A program made the translations under genes and the position numbers. From assembly GCA_964607965.1 (NCBI GenBank), contig CAZSMH010000009.1, positions 1 through 39,055 on the forward strand: a DNA stretch of 39,055 nt. Direction: 5' to 3'. The notes under the pieces are model-generated. The model saw only the letters and a program-made list of their open reading frames with translations, made no database searches and was not told the origin of the DNA. Positions 16,914 to 25,060 of this stretch are shown here, in pieces. This stretch comes from SZUA-584 sp964607965. GTDB lineage: Bacteria > Bacillota > Clostridia > Christensenellales > SZUA-584. Position 1 is the first letter of the stretch, and the number at the start of each line of letters is the position of its first letter.

Positions 16914-17662
16914 CTTTTTCTCCCTAAATAAGCAGTGATAACGTTTTCATTTGTGGATACCTCTTGAGGGGTACCACGCGCTATAACTTCCCCAAAGTTA
17001 ATCACTGTGATTTCTTTACATACGCTCATGATCATATCCATAGTATGCTCAATAAGAATAATGCCGATGTTCTTCTCGTATGCTGCCATCTCCAGAAGTA
17101 AAATAGCATTATCTATTTCCATTTTGTTAAGACCTGCTGCAGGCTCGTCTACAAGCAAGACCTTAGGATTTGTTAGCATCGCGCGGATAATTTCAAGCAA
17201 TTTCCTCTGTCCGAAAGTTAAGCTTGAAATATCATCCTCCAAATTAAAAGTGAATCCTGCCATATGAGTTAGCTTGTTTAATTCTTTAACAAAATCCCTG
17301 TTTTTCCTTCCAAAGAAGGAACGGCCAAAATTTATTTTTGCGGCAAGATCCGTTGCTAAAAGAAGATTTTCTTCAATGTCAGACCTTTCTAGATAGCGGG
17401 GCACTTGAAAAGTTCTCCCCAAACCCATATGAGCCCTTTTATGGGAAGGAGTCTTCGTTATATCCTTACCAAGAAAATATATGTTTCCGCTATCTACACC
17501 TAAGATACCGGATATTAGATTTAACATCGTTGTTTTGCCCGCACCGTTTGGCCCTATTAGCCCGTGGATTTCCCCTGCTTCAAGCTCCATACACACTTTA
17601 TCGGCAGTAACAATACCACCAAAACGTTTACTAACATCAACTAATCTTAGTATTTTATCCAT
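16907..17662 (-). CDS. livG: Branched-chain-amino-acid-type ABC ATPase LivG
   Basis: Cytoplasmic ATPase of 251 aa. Walker A GPNGAGKTTMLNLISG, LivG-type Q-loop GLGRTFQVPR, signature LTFGQRKLLEI and Walker B VLLVDEPAAGLN are all present. The C-terminal part ends in FGEVIARGTPQEV, typical of LivG. The frame is open to 17806, but that extension overlaps livM and has no family match; the ATG at 17662 is 9 nt from GAGAGG and only 4 bp after the livM stop. The signature reads LTFGQ in place of the usual LSYGQ. Confidence 0.95.
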   Translation of the reverse strand: MDKILRLVDVSKRFGGIVTADKVCMELEAGEIHGLIGPNGAGKTTMLNLISGILGVDSGNIYFLGKDITKTPSHKRAHMGLGRTFQVPRYLERSDIEENLLLATDLAAKINFGRSFFGRKNRDFVKELNKLTHMAGFTFNLEDDISSLTFGQRKLLEIIRAMLTNPKVLLVDEPAAGLNKMEIDNAILLLEMAAYEKNIGIILIEHTMDMIMSVCKEITVINFGEVIARGTPQEVSTNENVITAYLGRKRC

Positions 17663-17666
17663 TCTT

Positions 17667-18713
17667 TCATTCCTCTCCAGCAAACGATGTTTCTTCTTTC
17701 GAACCCGCACAAGGCATGCCATCTGATACCAAACCAATTTTTGTTTTGTGTCCAAGCTTAAATCTACGCTCAATCTTTTTCTTAATGGTCGAAGCCAAAC
17801 CCGCAAGCCCCATTGGCATAAATACCATAAGAAGCATTACACCTAATCCATAAAATAGACGGATATATTTTTGAACTGGTCTTAACCATTCAGGAAGCAT
17901 TGTTATTAAAAGGGCGCCAACAAAAACACCAGGTGCACTGCGCACTCCTCCTAACATGACCATAATAAGAAAAGTAGTGGATTGAGTGAGCACAAATGCG
18001 CTTGAGCCAACAAAATGGTTGTTGTGCACCAATAAAGCACCAGCCAGACCAGAAAGCATAGCTTCAATAACAAAACCAATTACTTTTGTACGGTATACAT
18101 TGATGCCCATAACTTGGGCGGCTATTTCATTATCCCGGACAGAACTTAATGCACGCCCTAAATTCGTTTTTCTTAGGCGCATAACAAAAATCGCACAAAT
18201 AATGCTTACTGTAATAAGTACATAGAAATTATCTGCCGAATCCTTTGCAATGAATGAACCTATTTGATAAGCGGGTACTCCGGCAATTCCGTCCGGTCCT
18301 CCCGTAAACTCTTTTATATTCATAAACAAGCTGGATGAAATAAGAGTAAGGGCTACGGTTCCAAACGTAAAGAACGTACCTTTTAGTCGCAAAAGTATCA
18401 TACCAACGAGTGCTGCAAGTATCGCGATGAGTACTATTGAGCAGCCTATTGCAACCATTGAGTTTAAATTAAGCCTCATAGACAAGTTCGTACTAAAGTA
18501 TGCGCCAAAGCCCATAAAAGCCACAGAGGCAAAGGATACAAGTCCGCCCATTCCAACTATAACCGATACACCAAGGCAAGCCACAAAGTATATCAGAGCT
18601 CCATTGAAAACTGTCAATATATAAACACTCGAATAGTTAGGAATATAGAAGTAACCCAAAAAAATAATTCCGACTATTAACAACAATCTCCATAAAATCT
18701 TTTTATTTTTCAT
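17667..18713 (-). CDS. livM: Branched-chain-amino-acid-type ABC permease LivM
   Basis: Membrane permease of about 348 aa with multiple hydrophobic helices. Family blocks include GGLVSFASVAFMGFGAY, GTFFTFGTVALTLI, FTGGPDGIAGVP and the ATPase-coupling segment SVRDNEIAAQVMGINVYRTKV. The GTG at 18728 is in frame, but the ATG at 18713 is preceded by GGGGG and starts a basic N-terminus (MKNKK), so it is preferred. The C-terminal 40 residues, after the last helix, are polar and run past the usual family end (about 310-330 aa). Confidence 0.93.
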   Translation of the reverse strand: MKNKKILWRLLLIVGIIFLGYFYIPNYSSVYILTVFNGALIYFVACLGVSVIVGMGGLVSFASVAFMGFGAYFSTNLSMRLNLNSMVAIGCSIVLIAILAALVGMILLRLKGTFFTFGTVALTLISSSLFMNIKEFTGGPDGIAGVPAYQIGSFIAKDSADNFYVLITVSIICAIFVMRLRKTNLGRALSSVRDNEIAAQVMGINVYRTKVIGFVIEAMLSGLAGALLVHNNHFVGSSAFVLTQSTTFLIMVMLGGVRSAPGVFVGALLITMLPEWLRPVQKYIRLFYGLGVMLLMVFMPMGLAGLASTIKKKIERRFKLGHKTKIGLVSDGMPCAGSKEETSFAGEE

Positions 18714-18724
18714 ATTCCCCCCAC

Positions 18725-19594
18725 TCACGCTTTCTCGGCAATCTTCTGGCCAAATATACCCTGTGGACGAATAACCAATACTATAATAAGTACCAGAAAT
18801 GCCATAGTGTCTTTGTATGCTGATGTAAAAAGTGTTGAATAAGATTCGACAAGCCCAATTAATATACTGCCTACCACCGCACCTTTAATGTTGCCGATAC
18901 CCCCAACCACCATTCCTGAAAATCCTTTTAGAAGGAATGTAGCTAAGTTTGTAGATACAAGAAAAACTGGAGCCACAAGGTAACCACCAGTACCTACAAG
19001 CAGCATACTAAGCATATAAGTTATAACTATAGTAAATATTGTTGGTATGCCAAGAAGTTCAGCCGAATATTTATCCTGAGCGGCCGCTTGCATGACACGT
19101 CCGACATACAGTTTATCATATAAAAGAAAAACACCGGCCAGCATAATACCCCCTATACCTATAATAAATAAGTACTGATATTCAAGTCTTGCGGTTCCGA
19201 TTACAAGTACCCCTTCCAGTATAGGTTTTGACACCAGCGGTACAGATCCCCATATTAATTTACAAATTTCCTTTATAACAATAGATGCGCCAAGCGCCAT
19301 AATAATATTTGTTGCAGGCCATTTGGATTTACGCAACGGCCAATACACTGAAAACATAAAAATAGCACCAAATATTGCAAACGTAATAACAGCAAGTATT
19401 ATCATTAAATACATAGGCATATTTAGTTGGTATGAAAAACAGAAAGTGATGTATGCGCCAACCATTAACAAATCACCTTGTGCAAAATTTAAAACACCAA
19501 CAGCCTTTACGAGCAGGTCAATGCTTACAGCGACTATTGCATATATCATCCCCATTGATAGTCCTATGACCAATAGCTGCAGAAAAGTTCCCAT
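18725..19594 (-). CDS. livH: Branched-chain-amino-acid-type ABC permease LivH
   Basis: Membrane permease of 289 aa. The N-terminal GLSMGMIYAIVAVSIDLLVK and VLNFAQGDLLMVGAYI match the LivH block normally written LNFAHGD. The C-terminal part has FSGMVVGGIGNIKGAVVGSILIGLVES, the ATPase-contact region, and ends with VLVIRPQGIFG. GAGG precedes the ATG. It is 122 bp downstream of livK; that gap holds a strong RNA hairpin (19665-19702). Confidence 0.95.
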   Translation of the reverse strand: MGTFLQLLVIGLSMGMIYAIVAVSIDLLVKAVGVLNFAQGDLLMVGAYITFCFSYQLNMPMYLMIILAVITFAIFGAIFMFSVYWPLRKSKWPATNIIMALGASIVIKEICKLIWGSVPLVSKPILEGVLVIGTARLEYQYLFIIGIGGIMLAGVFLLYDKLYVGRVMQAAAQDKYSAELLGIPTIFTIVITYMLSMLLVGTGGYLVAPVFLVSTNLATFLLKGFSGMVVGGIGNIKGAVVGSILIGLVESYSTLFTSAYKDTMAFLVLIIVLVIRPQGIFGQKIAEKA

Positions 19595-19664
19595 CGTTAT
19601 ACCTCATTATCCATAGAATAAAAACCAAACACTTTCCTCAAACTCTCTTTTAAGCAATGTTGAT

Positions 19665-19702
19665 GGGATGTCTTTGAGCCAAAGCAGCCCAAGAAACATC
19701 CC
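19665..19702 (-). promoter_or_regulatory. Strong intercistronic hairpin between livK and livH
   Basis: On the transcribed (minus) strand, GGGATGTTTCTTGGGC (19702-19687) pairs with GCTCAAAGACATCCC (19679-19665) over a 7-nt loop. This gives about 15 pairs including two G-T pairs and one bulged C. No T-run follows, so it is not a standard terminator. It is best read as an RNA-stabilising or attenuating stem that raises binding-protein output over the membrane genes. Confidence 0.65.
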
Positions 19703-19716
19703 AGCAACTTTTTTAA

Positions 19717-20925
19717 CTAACGATTAACGATATCAATTAATTTTGACGACTGATCAACCGTCTCTGTCAAATTGATTGTTTCAGCGAGTGTTTGCGGACC
19801 GCCTGTATATGTATAGACTGCCATCGCACCCTGTAGACCGCTTGTTTCTTTAATTGCGTTATTGATTTCTTCAGGATCTGTAGAATTGGCTCTAATAATA
19901 GCATCCTGCAGTATTATACCAGCATCGTATGCACATACTGTCATAAAGTCCGGATTCGCATTATGTCTTTCCCTATAGGCAGCTAGGAATTCCAGCCCTT
20001 TAGGATTTTGTGTTTCATCGCTCCAATCGGCAAGAGAATACCAGCCATTAGATGATTCGCCAGCTGTCTCAAATGCAAGCGCTGTAGCGTACTGTGAACA
20101 GCCCATTTTCGGTACATCTATACCCATCGCATCAATCTGCTTCATAACAAGAGCAGCCTGTTCCTGATGGTGAAGTGCAATTATGCCATCAGCCCCGCTG
20201 TTAATAATTTGAGTCAAAAATGGGGCATACTGCTTTTCATCTGCCTGAGTACTGATTTCAATAGCAACTTCCATATCCGGATCGTTTTCTATTGCCTTTT
20301 TAACATTTTCATACAGGCCCTGTCCGAAAGCGTCATTAACGTAGATTATTGCAGGCTTCTTCATCTCCAGCAATTCTTTGCATGCGTTAACCATAGATGG
20401 TGATAGCTGTGCATCTGTCATGCGATTGAACCAAAGATACGGGTTGCCAAGTGCTAACACGGAAGCGCTGCTCGCGCATCCGAAATATGGAATCCCATAC
20501 TTTTCTATCTCTGGTGAGCATAGTATGTTGTTGCTGCTATCATAGTCCGTCATAACTGCAATAACATTGTCTTCAGTAAGCGCTTTGACTACAGCATTTA
20601 CTCTGGATTGTTCGGTTTCACCAGAGTCTTCATAAACAATTTCGACCTGGCGTCCAAGAATTCCGCCGCTCTCATTCACTTGATCCTTCCATAACTCAAC
20701 ACCTTGTGTATAAAACTCGCCATGAGCTGCATTTGTACCAGAAAGAACAGCACAGACACCAACACGGATAGGTTCATCCGTTGCTTCCGATGTATCCTCT
20801 GGAGTTTCTTTGTCATCGCCTACCTCAACACTACCAGATGGTTCAGGAGTCGCTTGACCACAAGCCGCGAAGCTAAGCAAGAATACTACTGCTAGTAGTA
20901 CGACCAGAACACTTTTCTTTGACAT
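19717..20925 (-). CDS. livK: Liv-type ABC substrate-binding lipoprotein
   Basis: Extracytoplasmic binding protein of about 402 aa (periplasmic-binding-protein fold I, Leu/Ile/Val-binding family). The signal is MSKKSVLVVLLAVVFLLSF with lipobox SFAAC, then a Ser/Thr/Glu-rich linker of about 40 residues. The mature domain starts IRVGVCAVLSGTNAAHGEFY and includes VEIVYEDSGETEQSRVNAV. The frame opens at 20970, but the ATG at 20925 is preceded by AGGAGG and starts the signal peptide. It is the first gene of the long minus-strand operon. The gene symbol follows the family only; the ligand need not be an amino acid. Confidence 0.92.
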   Translation of the reverse strand: MSKKSVLVVLLAVVFLLSFAACGQATPEPSGSVEVGDDKETPEDTSEATDEPIRVGVCAVLSGTNAAHGEFYTQGVELWKDQVNESGGILGRQVEIVYEDSGETEQSRVNAVVKALTEDNVIAVMTDYDSSNNILCSPEIEKYGIPYFGCASSASVLALGNPYLWFNRMTDAQLSPSMVNACKELLEMKKPAIIYVNDAFGQGLYENVKKAIENDPDMEVAIEISTQADEKQYAPFLTQIINSGADGIIALHHQEQAALVMKQIDAMGIDVPKMGCSQYATALAFETAGESSNGWYSLADWSDETQNPKGLEFLAAYRERHNANPDFMTVCAYDAGIILQDAIIRANSTDPEEINNAIKETSGLQGAMAVYTYTGGPQTLAETINLTETVDQSSKLIDIVNR

Positions 20926-20959
20926 TACAGTATTTCCTCCTATTAAAATTTTAGAATTA

Positions 20960-20989
20960 ATTATATTCATAAAAACAAGGCTCCGTAAA
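20960..20989 (-). promoter_or_regulatory. Candidate promoter of the long livK operon
   Basis: On the minus strand, TTTACG (20989-20984) and a perfect TATAAT (20965-20960) are spaced by 18 bp. Transcription would start about 27 nt before the livK ATG. The 20926-21235 region between divergent livK and the kinase is AT-rich and holds no other gene that I can support. Confidence 0.4.
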
Positions 20990-21235
20990 TAAACATAGTT
21001 GTCAAATAGGTTGGGTTAATGTTCAATTAATTTATTTACATAATTTTTTTTGACTATTCTTGCTTATGGATTTTTAACTATCTTGCATGTTTATTTGATA
21101 ATATTCTGTGTTCAGCATAAATCTTTTCGAAATATAATACTTTCAGTACTGAATCATTTTTTAACATTGTTTTTTAATGATTATTATTGTACAATGTTAA
21201 TCTGCAAAAATTATATTTTATGTAGTGTATTATAT

Positions 21236-22648
21236 ATGTATAATAAAAAAACATTAAAAGACAAACGTTATAATATCTTTAGACGGATTCCATTGAAAGC
21301 AACTTTTACAATATTAATCTGTGTAGTTATGATACCAATAATTATTAGTGGTGCGCTTTTAAACCAACAAGCACACAAACTTATAGTTAATACCCACGCC
21401 GAGAGTATAACAAGCAGTCTTAACATAATAAAAAGCACTGTAGTACATGCTAGTGACGCTGTATTATTAGCGGCCGATATAGAAAAAAAAGCAGATTACT
21501 TGATAAGACATTATCAATTTACGATGTATGTAGTGAATGGAAACAGGGATGTATTGTATAAAAATAGTTTTAACTTGCCTGCCAGTGAATCATACTCATA
21601 TCCGCTCCCCAATGAGCTAGATTTTCAAGCAGATTATTCATCAAATAATCACTTTAGCATTAAAGACACATTTCGTGGAAACCTTTTATATACAGGTTTT
21701 AAAATTACTGATACGTTAATGGCGTACTTTTTATTTCCCATTTCACAGTTTACCGGATCGGCACATGATTTTTGGCATATAATCTTGGGGACTCTATTGT
21801 GTTCTTTTATATTAATAATACTCTCTATTAATATTGTAGGAAAGCGTGTTGTTATTCCTTTAAAAAAGCTTCTTTATAGTATACGAAACCCTTCGTTGCC
21901 AACTCGTATCTCCCCATACATAGAATGGGAGAACGAAATAGGCAAACTTTGTTTGGCCTATAGTAAACGCGCGGAGGATTATAGGAATAAGCTAGATAAA
22001 ATAAACGATTTTAATAATCAAAAACGCAAGTTTGAATTCGAAGCATTACAGAACCAGATAAATTCGCACTTTATTTATAATACACTAAATAATATACAAT
22101 GGCTTGCTCTTGCCGGAAGAACAAATGATGTTATTACAACAGCTAAGTCTCTTTTCTGTTTGCTTCAAGCTTTTTGCCAAAACGACAATGAAATGGTTAC
22201 TATTGAAGAAGAGCTTGGTTATGTCGAATCATACCTTATTGCTCAAAAAATACGGTTTGAAGAATTCTTTAACTATGAGTTTGACCTTGATCCGCTGTTA
22301 ACGCAAATGAAAATACCAAAGTTTATAATACAGCCTATTGTTGAAAACAGTATTTACCACGGTTTTATAAACTGCAACAAGAAGAATGGTATTATTAAGG
22401 TCTCTGTTGAGCGCCGTGGCCACAGAATAGATATTAGCGTTTACGATAACGGTATAGGTATTAAAGGAAACCGTATTAACAATGTGATTAATAATAAAAA
22501 TAAAAGTTCGGGACGATATATGGGAGTTGCATTAGGTAATGTAAATAAGCGTATAAAACTGCTCTGCGGTAAGGAATACGGAATTGGTATACGTAGTAAA
22601 TTCGGTGAGTATTCGATTGTAAAAGTCACTTTGCCTATAATGGTGTAA
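21236..22648 (+). CDS. Sensor histidine kinase, YesM type (second pair)
   Basis: Membrane sensor kinase of about 470 aa. An N-terminal helix (about residues 22-42, ATFTILICVVMIPIIISG) is followed by a short extracytoplasmic region of about 130 residues, a second helix (ILGTLLCSFILIILSINI) and a linker. The His_kinase domain has H278 in QINSHFIYNTLNN. The ATPase domain shows IQPIVENSIYHGF and YDNGIGI with a final GVALGNVNKRIKLLCG block. The frame is open upstream to a TTG at 21050, but that extension is AT-rich and lacks a ribosome site; the ATG at 21236 is the most plausible start though its own ribosome site is weak. It is divergent from livK, suggesting that it senses the operon's substrate. 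Confidence 0.88.
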   Translation: MYNKKTLKDKRYNIFRRIPLKATFTILICVVMIPIIISGALLNQQAHKLIVNTHAESITSSLNIIKSTVVHASDAVLLAADIEKKADYLIRHYQFTMYVVNGNRDVLYKNSFNLPASESYSYPLPNELDFQADYSSNNHFSIKDTFRGNLLYTGFKITDTLMAYFLFPISQFTGSAHDFWHIILGTLLCSFILIILSINIVGKRVVIPLKKLLYSIRNPSLPTRISPYIEWENEIGKLCLAYSKRAEDYRNKLDKINDFNNQKRKFEFEALQNQINSHFIYNTLNNIQWLALAGRTNDVITTAKSLFCLLQAFCQNDNEMVTIEEELGYVESYLIAQKIRFEEFFNYEFDLDPLLTQMKIPKFIIQPIVENSIYHGFINCNKKNGIIKVSVERRGHRIDISVYDNGIGIKGNRINNVINNKNKSSGRYMGVALGNVNKRIKLLCGKEYGIGIRSKFGEYSIVKVTLPIMV

Positions 22649-22690
22649 AATACAAATCCGATTTTTTGTTTTTAACATATGGAGGTTTCA

Positions 22691-24001
22691 ATGAGTTATA
22701 AAGTTATGTTTGTAGATGATGATAGTCTGGTTCGTATAGGTTTAAAGTCTATAATTGATTGGAAATCAAAAGGGTTTGAAATTGTAGGTGAAGCTTCTGA
22801 CGGTGAAGAAGCACTTAAAATAATTGAGGAGCATAAACCTGACGTTGTTATTACGGATATGTATATGCCAAAATCAGATGGCTTGGAGCTCGTGAAAGCA
22901 GCTCGCAGTATGTATCCCGATATACTGTTTGTTGTTTTAAGTTGCCACAATGACATAAACTATGTTAAAGAATCGATTCGCATGGGAGTATTTGACTACT
23001 TGCTAAAAAGCTCCATAGTAGACCCTAGCGAGATGGAAAAGTTTCTTGATAAAGTTTCTACAGCACTTGATGACCGGACTTCAAATAAAAACTTCTATTC
23101 GAAATCCGAAATGAATATGCCTGCATTGTCGGATAATGAATTTTGTGCACTTTTTCCTCTTTATTTAAGCGGACAAACTGGGCTTTATGAACGTATAAAA
23201 AACTATCTTATGAGCGTTAGAATTGATTATGACAGCAAGAATCTATTCCTTTTTGGGCTTGTATTAAACAATTTTGGTAAGTTTAAAAGTATGTATGAAA
23301 GTACTAAGTCTTTTGAAAAAGCAGTTATTAATATGCTCAATAAAATAGTCTCTGAGTATGGCGGCGGTATTGTATTGCCTGTGGAAGATAATATGTTTTT
23401 TATACTATTCGATATTATTATTAAAAATTCCGTAATATTGCCAAAGGATAAGGCGCTATGTATAGGCGAAAGACTTCGCATCAGCGTTAAAAATAACTAT
23501 AAGATAACATGCAGCATATTTATTGATGAGGGGCGTGATCTAGACAGTTTGTCAGAAACATATGAAAACATCATTCAAGGGATTAACTCATATAAACACA
23601 GCTACGATACAATTATTAACCTATCAGATATTAAAGATAATGACAAATCTTCATCAAATACGGATGACGTTTCTTTTAATCCAATAAGCAATGTTATTGA
23701 ATATATACATCAAAACTATCGAAACCAAGTAACGCTGGACGAGCTTGCACAAAAATTTAATTTCAGTAAGTATTATCTTTGCAAGAAGTTCAAAGATCAT
23801 ACCAACACCAGTATAAACAGTTACCTATTAACGGTTCGAATAGACAAGGCCAAGGAGATGCTCCTGCAGAAAGGACATAAAATATCGGCGATTGCACAGA
23901 ATGTAGGGTTTAACGATACTCCTTACTTTAACCGCATGTTTAAAAAACTTACAGGATACACCCCCACAGAGTTTAAACAATACAACCACTCAATGATGTA
24001 A
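22691..24001 (+). CDS. Response regulator with AraC-type DNA-binding domain (second pair)
   Basis: Regulator of 436 aa. The receiver domain has DDD at 9-11 and D56 in ITDMYMP; the conserved Lys segment reads YLLKSS where KP is usual. A middle region of about 190 residues of unknown fold follows. The C-terminal AraC domain has VTLDELAQKFNFSKYYLCKKFK and ISAIAQNVGFNDTPYFNRMFKK with a final GYTPTEF. An upstream ATG at 22679 is in frame, but GGAGG lies between it and the ATG at 22691, which is chosen. It lies 42 bp after the kinase gene in the same orientation, and divergent from the livK operon, its likely target. Confidence 0.92.
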   Translation: MSYKVMFVDDDSLVRIGLKSIIDWKSKGFEIVGEASDGEEALKIIEEHKPDVVITDMYMPKSDGLELVKAARSMYPDILFVVLSCHNDINYVKESIRMGVFDYLLKSSIVDPSEMEKFLDKVSTALDDRTSNKNFYSKSEMNMPALSDNEFCALFPLYLSGQTGLYERIKNYLMSVRIDYDSKNLFLFGLVLNNFGKFKSMYESTKSFEKAVINMLNKIVSEYGGGIVLPVEDNMFFILFDIIIKNSVILPKDKALCIGERLRISVKNNYKITCSIFIDEGRDLDSLSETYENIIQGINSYKHSYDTIINLSDIKDNDKSSSNTDDVSFNPISNVIEYIHQNYRNQVTLDELAQKFNFSKYYLCKKFKDHTNTSINSYLLTVRIDKAKEMLLQKGHKISAIAQNVGFNDTPYFNRMFKKLTGYTPTEFKQYNHSMM

Positions 24002-24036
24002 CTTTGCTGTAGATGTTTTATTTTCCCTTTGTATGA

Positions 24037-25059
24037 TTACCTTTGTATTCGCCCCGAGCCCATGCCTGACATTAAATTATTTACTTCGTTTATAGATGAC
24101 ATATTAAAATCAAATTCAATCGTTTGTTTTAAACATGATGCAGCCGCTGCAAAGTCTATCGCTTTTTGTTGGCTGTATCCGCTCTTTAACGCATATATCA
24201 GTCCCGCACCAAAAGAATCCCCTCCTCCGACACGGTCAACAATATGAATTAAATACTTTTTTGAAAAGTATGCATTTCCCTCATCAAACAACATACCCGC
24301 CCATTCGTTATCACTTGCCGAAATACTGCCTCTGAGCGTAATTGCTACCTTTTTGCATCCAAACCTCTCTTTTATCTTTTTTGCAACCTCTATATAACGC
24401 TCGTGGTTTAGGCTTCCTTTTTCAACATCTGTACCCTGAGCTTTTATTCCGAAAACCTTTTCGGCATCTTCTTCGTTCCCGATACAAACATCAACATATT
24501 CAAAAAGTCTACTCATAACTTTTTCGGCTTCATCTTGAGACCAAAGGTTCTTTCTATAATTAATATCGCTGCTGACTGTAAGACCCATCTCTTTCGCTTT
24601 CCTGCACGCGTCCATACATATCCTTGGTAAATTAGCTCCAAGAGCCGGTGTTATTCCGGTAAAATGAAACCAATCGGCATCTGAGAATATAACACTCCAA
24701 TCGAAATCATTGACGCCTGCTTTCGAAATTGCCGAATTCCTTCTATCATAGATTACAGCAGACGGGCGCTGCGAAGCACCCTTTTCCACAAAATAAATTC
24801 CTAGCCTATCCTTGCAATATAAAACATCAGATACGTCGACACTAAAGCCCCTAAGTTGCCGTTCGACAGTTCTGCCTATTTCGTTATCAGGAAGCTTTGT
24901 CACATAAGATACCGGCATATTGAAATTAGCGAGAGAAACAGCTACATTTGCCTCGCCGCCTGCGTATGAAACCTCAAGTTCCTTTGCCTGATTTAGCCTT
25001 AAGTACCCTTTGGGGTTCAGCCGCATCATTATTTCTCCAAAACATACTGTCTTCTTCAT
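24037..25059 (-). CDS. PfkB-family sugar kinase, 2-keto-3-deoxygluconate kinase-like
   Basis: Cytoplasmic ATP-dependent kinase of 340 aa. The N-terminus FGEIMMRLNPKGYLRLNQA and the motif YAGGEANVAVSLANF are typical of KDG kinases. The catalytic signature DRVGGGDSFGAGLIYAL contains the catalytic base Asp. In the ATG choice, 25059 has GGAG about 9 nt upstream; earlier starts overlap the preceding gene. The gap to the preceding gene is 1 bp. KDG or KDGal kinase followed by a KDPG/KDPGal aldolase (29918-30580) would give pyruvate and glyceraldehyde-3-phosphate. The exact 2-keto-3-deoxy sugar acid cannot be told from sequence. Confidence 0.88.
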   Translation of the reverse strand: MKKTVCFGEIMMRLNPKGYLRLNQAKELEVSYAGGEANVAVSLANFNMPVSYVTKLPDNEIGRTVERQLRGFSVDVSDVLYCKDRLGIYFVEKGASQRPSAVIYDRRNSAISKAGVNDFDWSVIFSDADWFHFTGITPALGANLPRICMDACRKAKEMGLTVSSDINYRKNLWSQDEAEKVMSRLFEYVDVCIGNEEDAEKVFGIKAQGTDVEKGSLNHERYIEVAKKIKERFGCKKVAITLRGSISASDNEWAGMLFDEGNAYFSKKYLIHIVDRVGGGDSFGAGLIYALKSGYSQQKAIDFAAAASCLKQTIEFDFNMSSINEVNNLMSGMGSGRIQR

Positions 25060-25060
25060 G

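Noticed and set aside
4623..20925. Nicotinate fermentation cluster
   Set aside because: A Mo-hydroxylase and an ene-reductase are present in the window, but enamidase, methyleneglutarate mutase and dimethylmalate genes are not seen.
20926..21235. Molybdenum-cofactor or other riboswitch upstream of livK
   Set aside because: No conserved riboswitch core is recognisable in this AT-rich gap or before any other operon.
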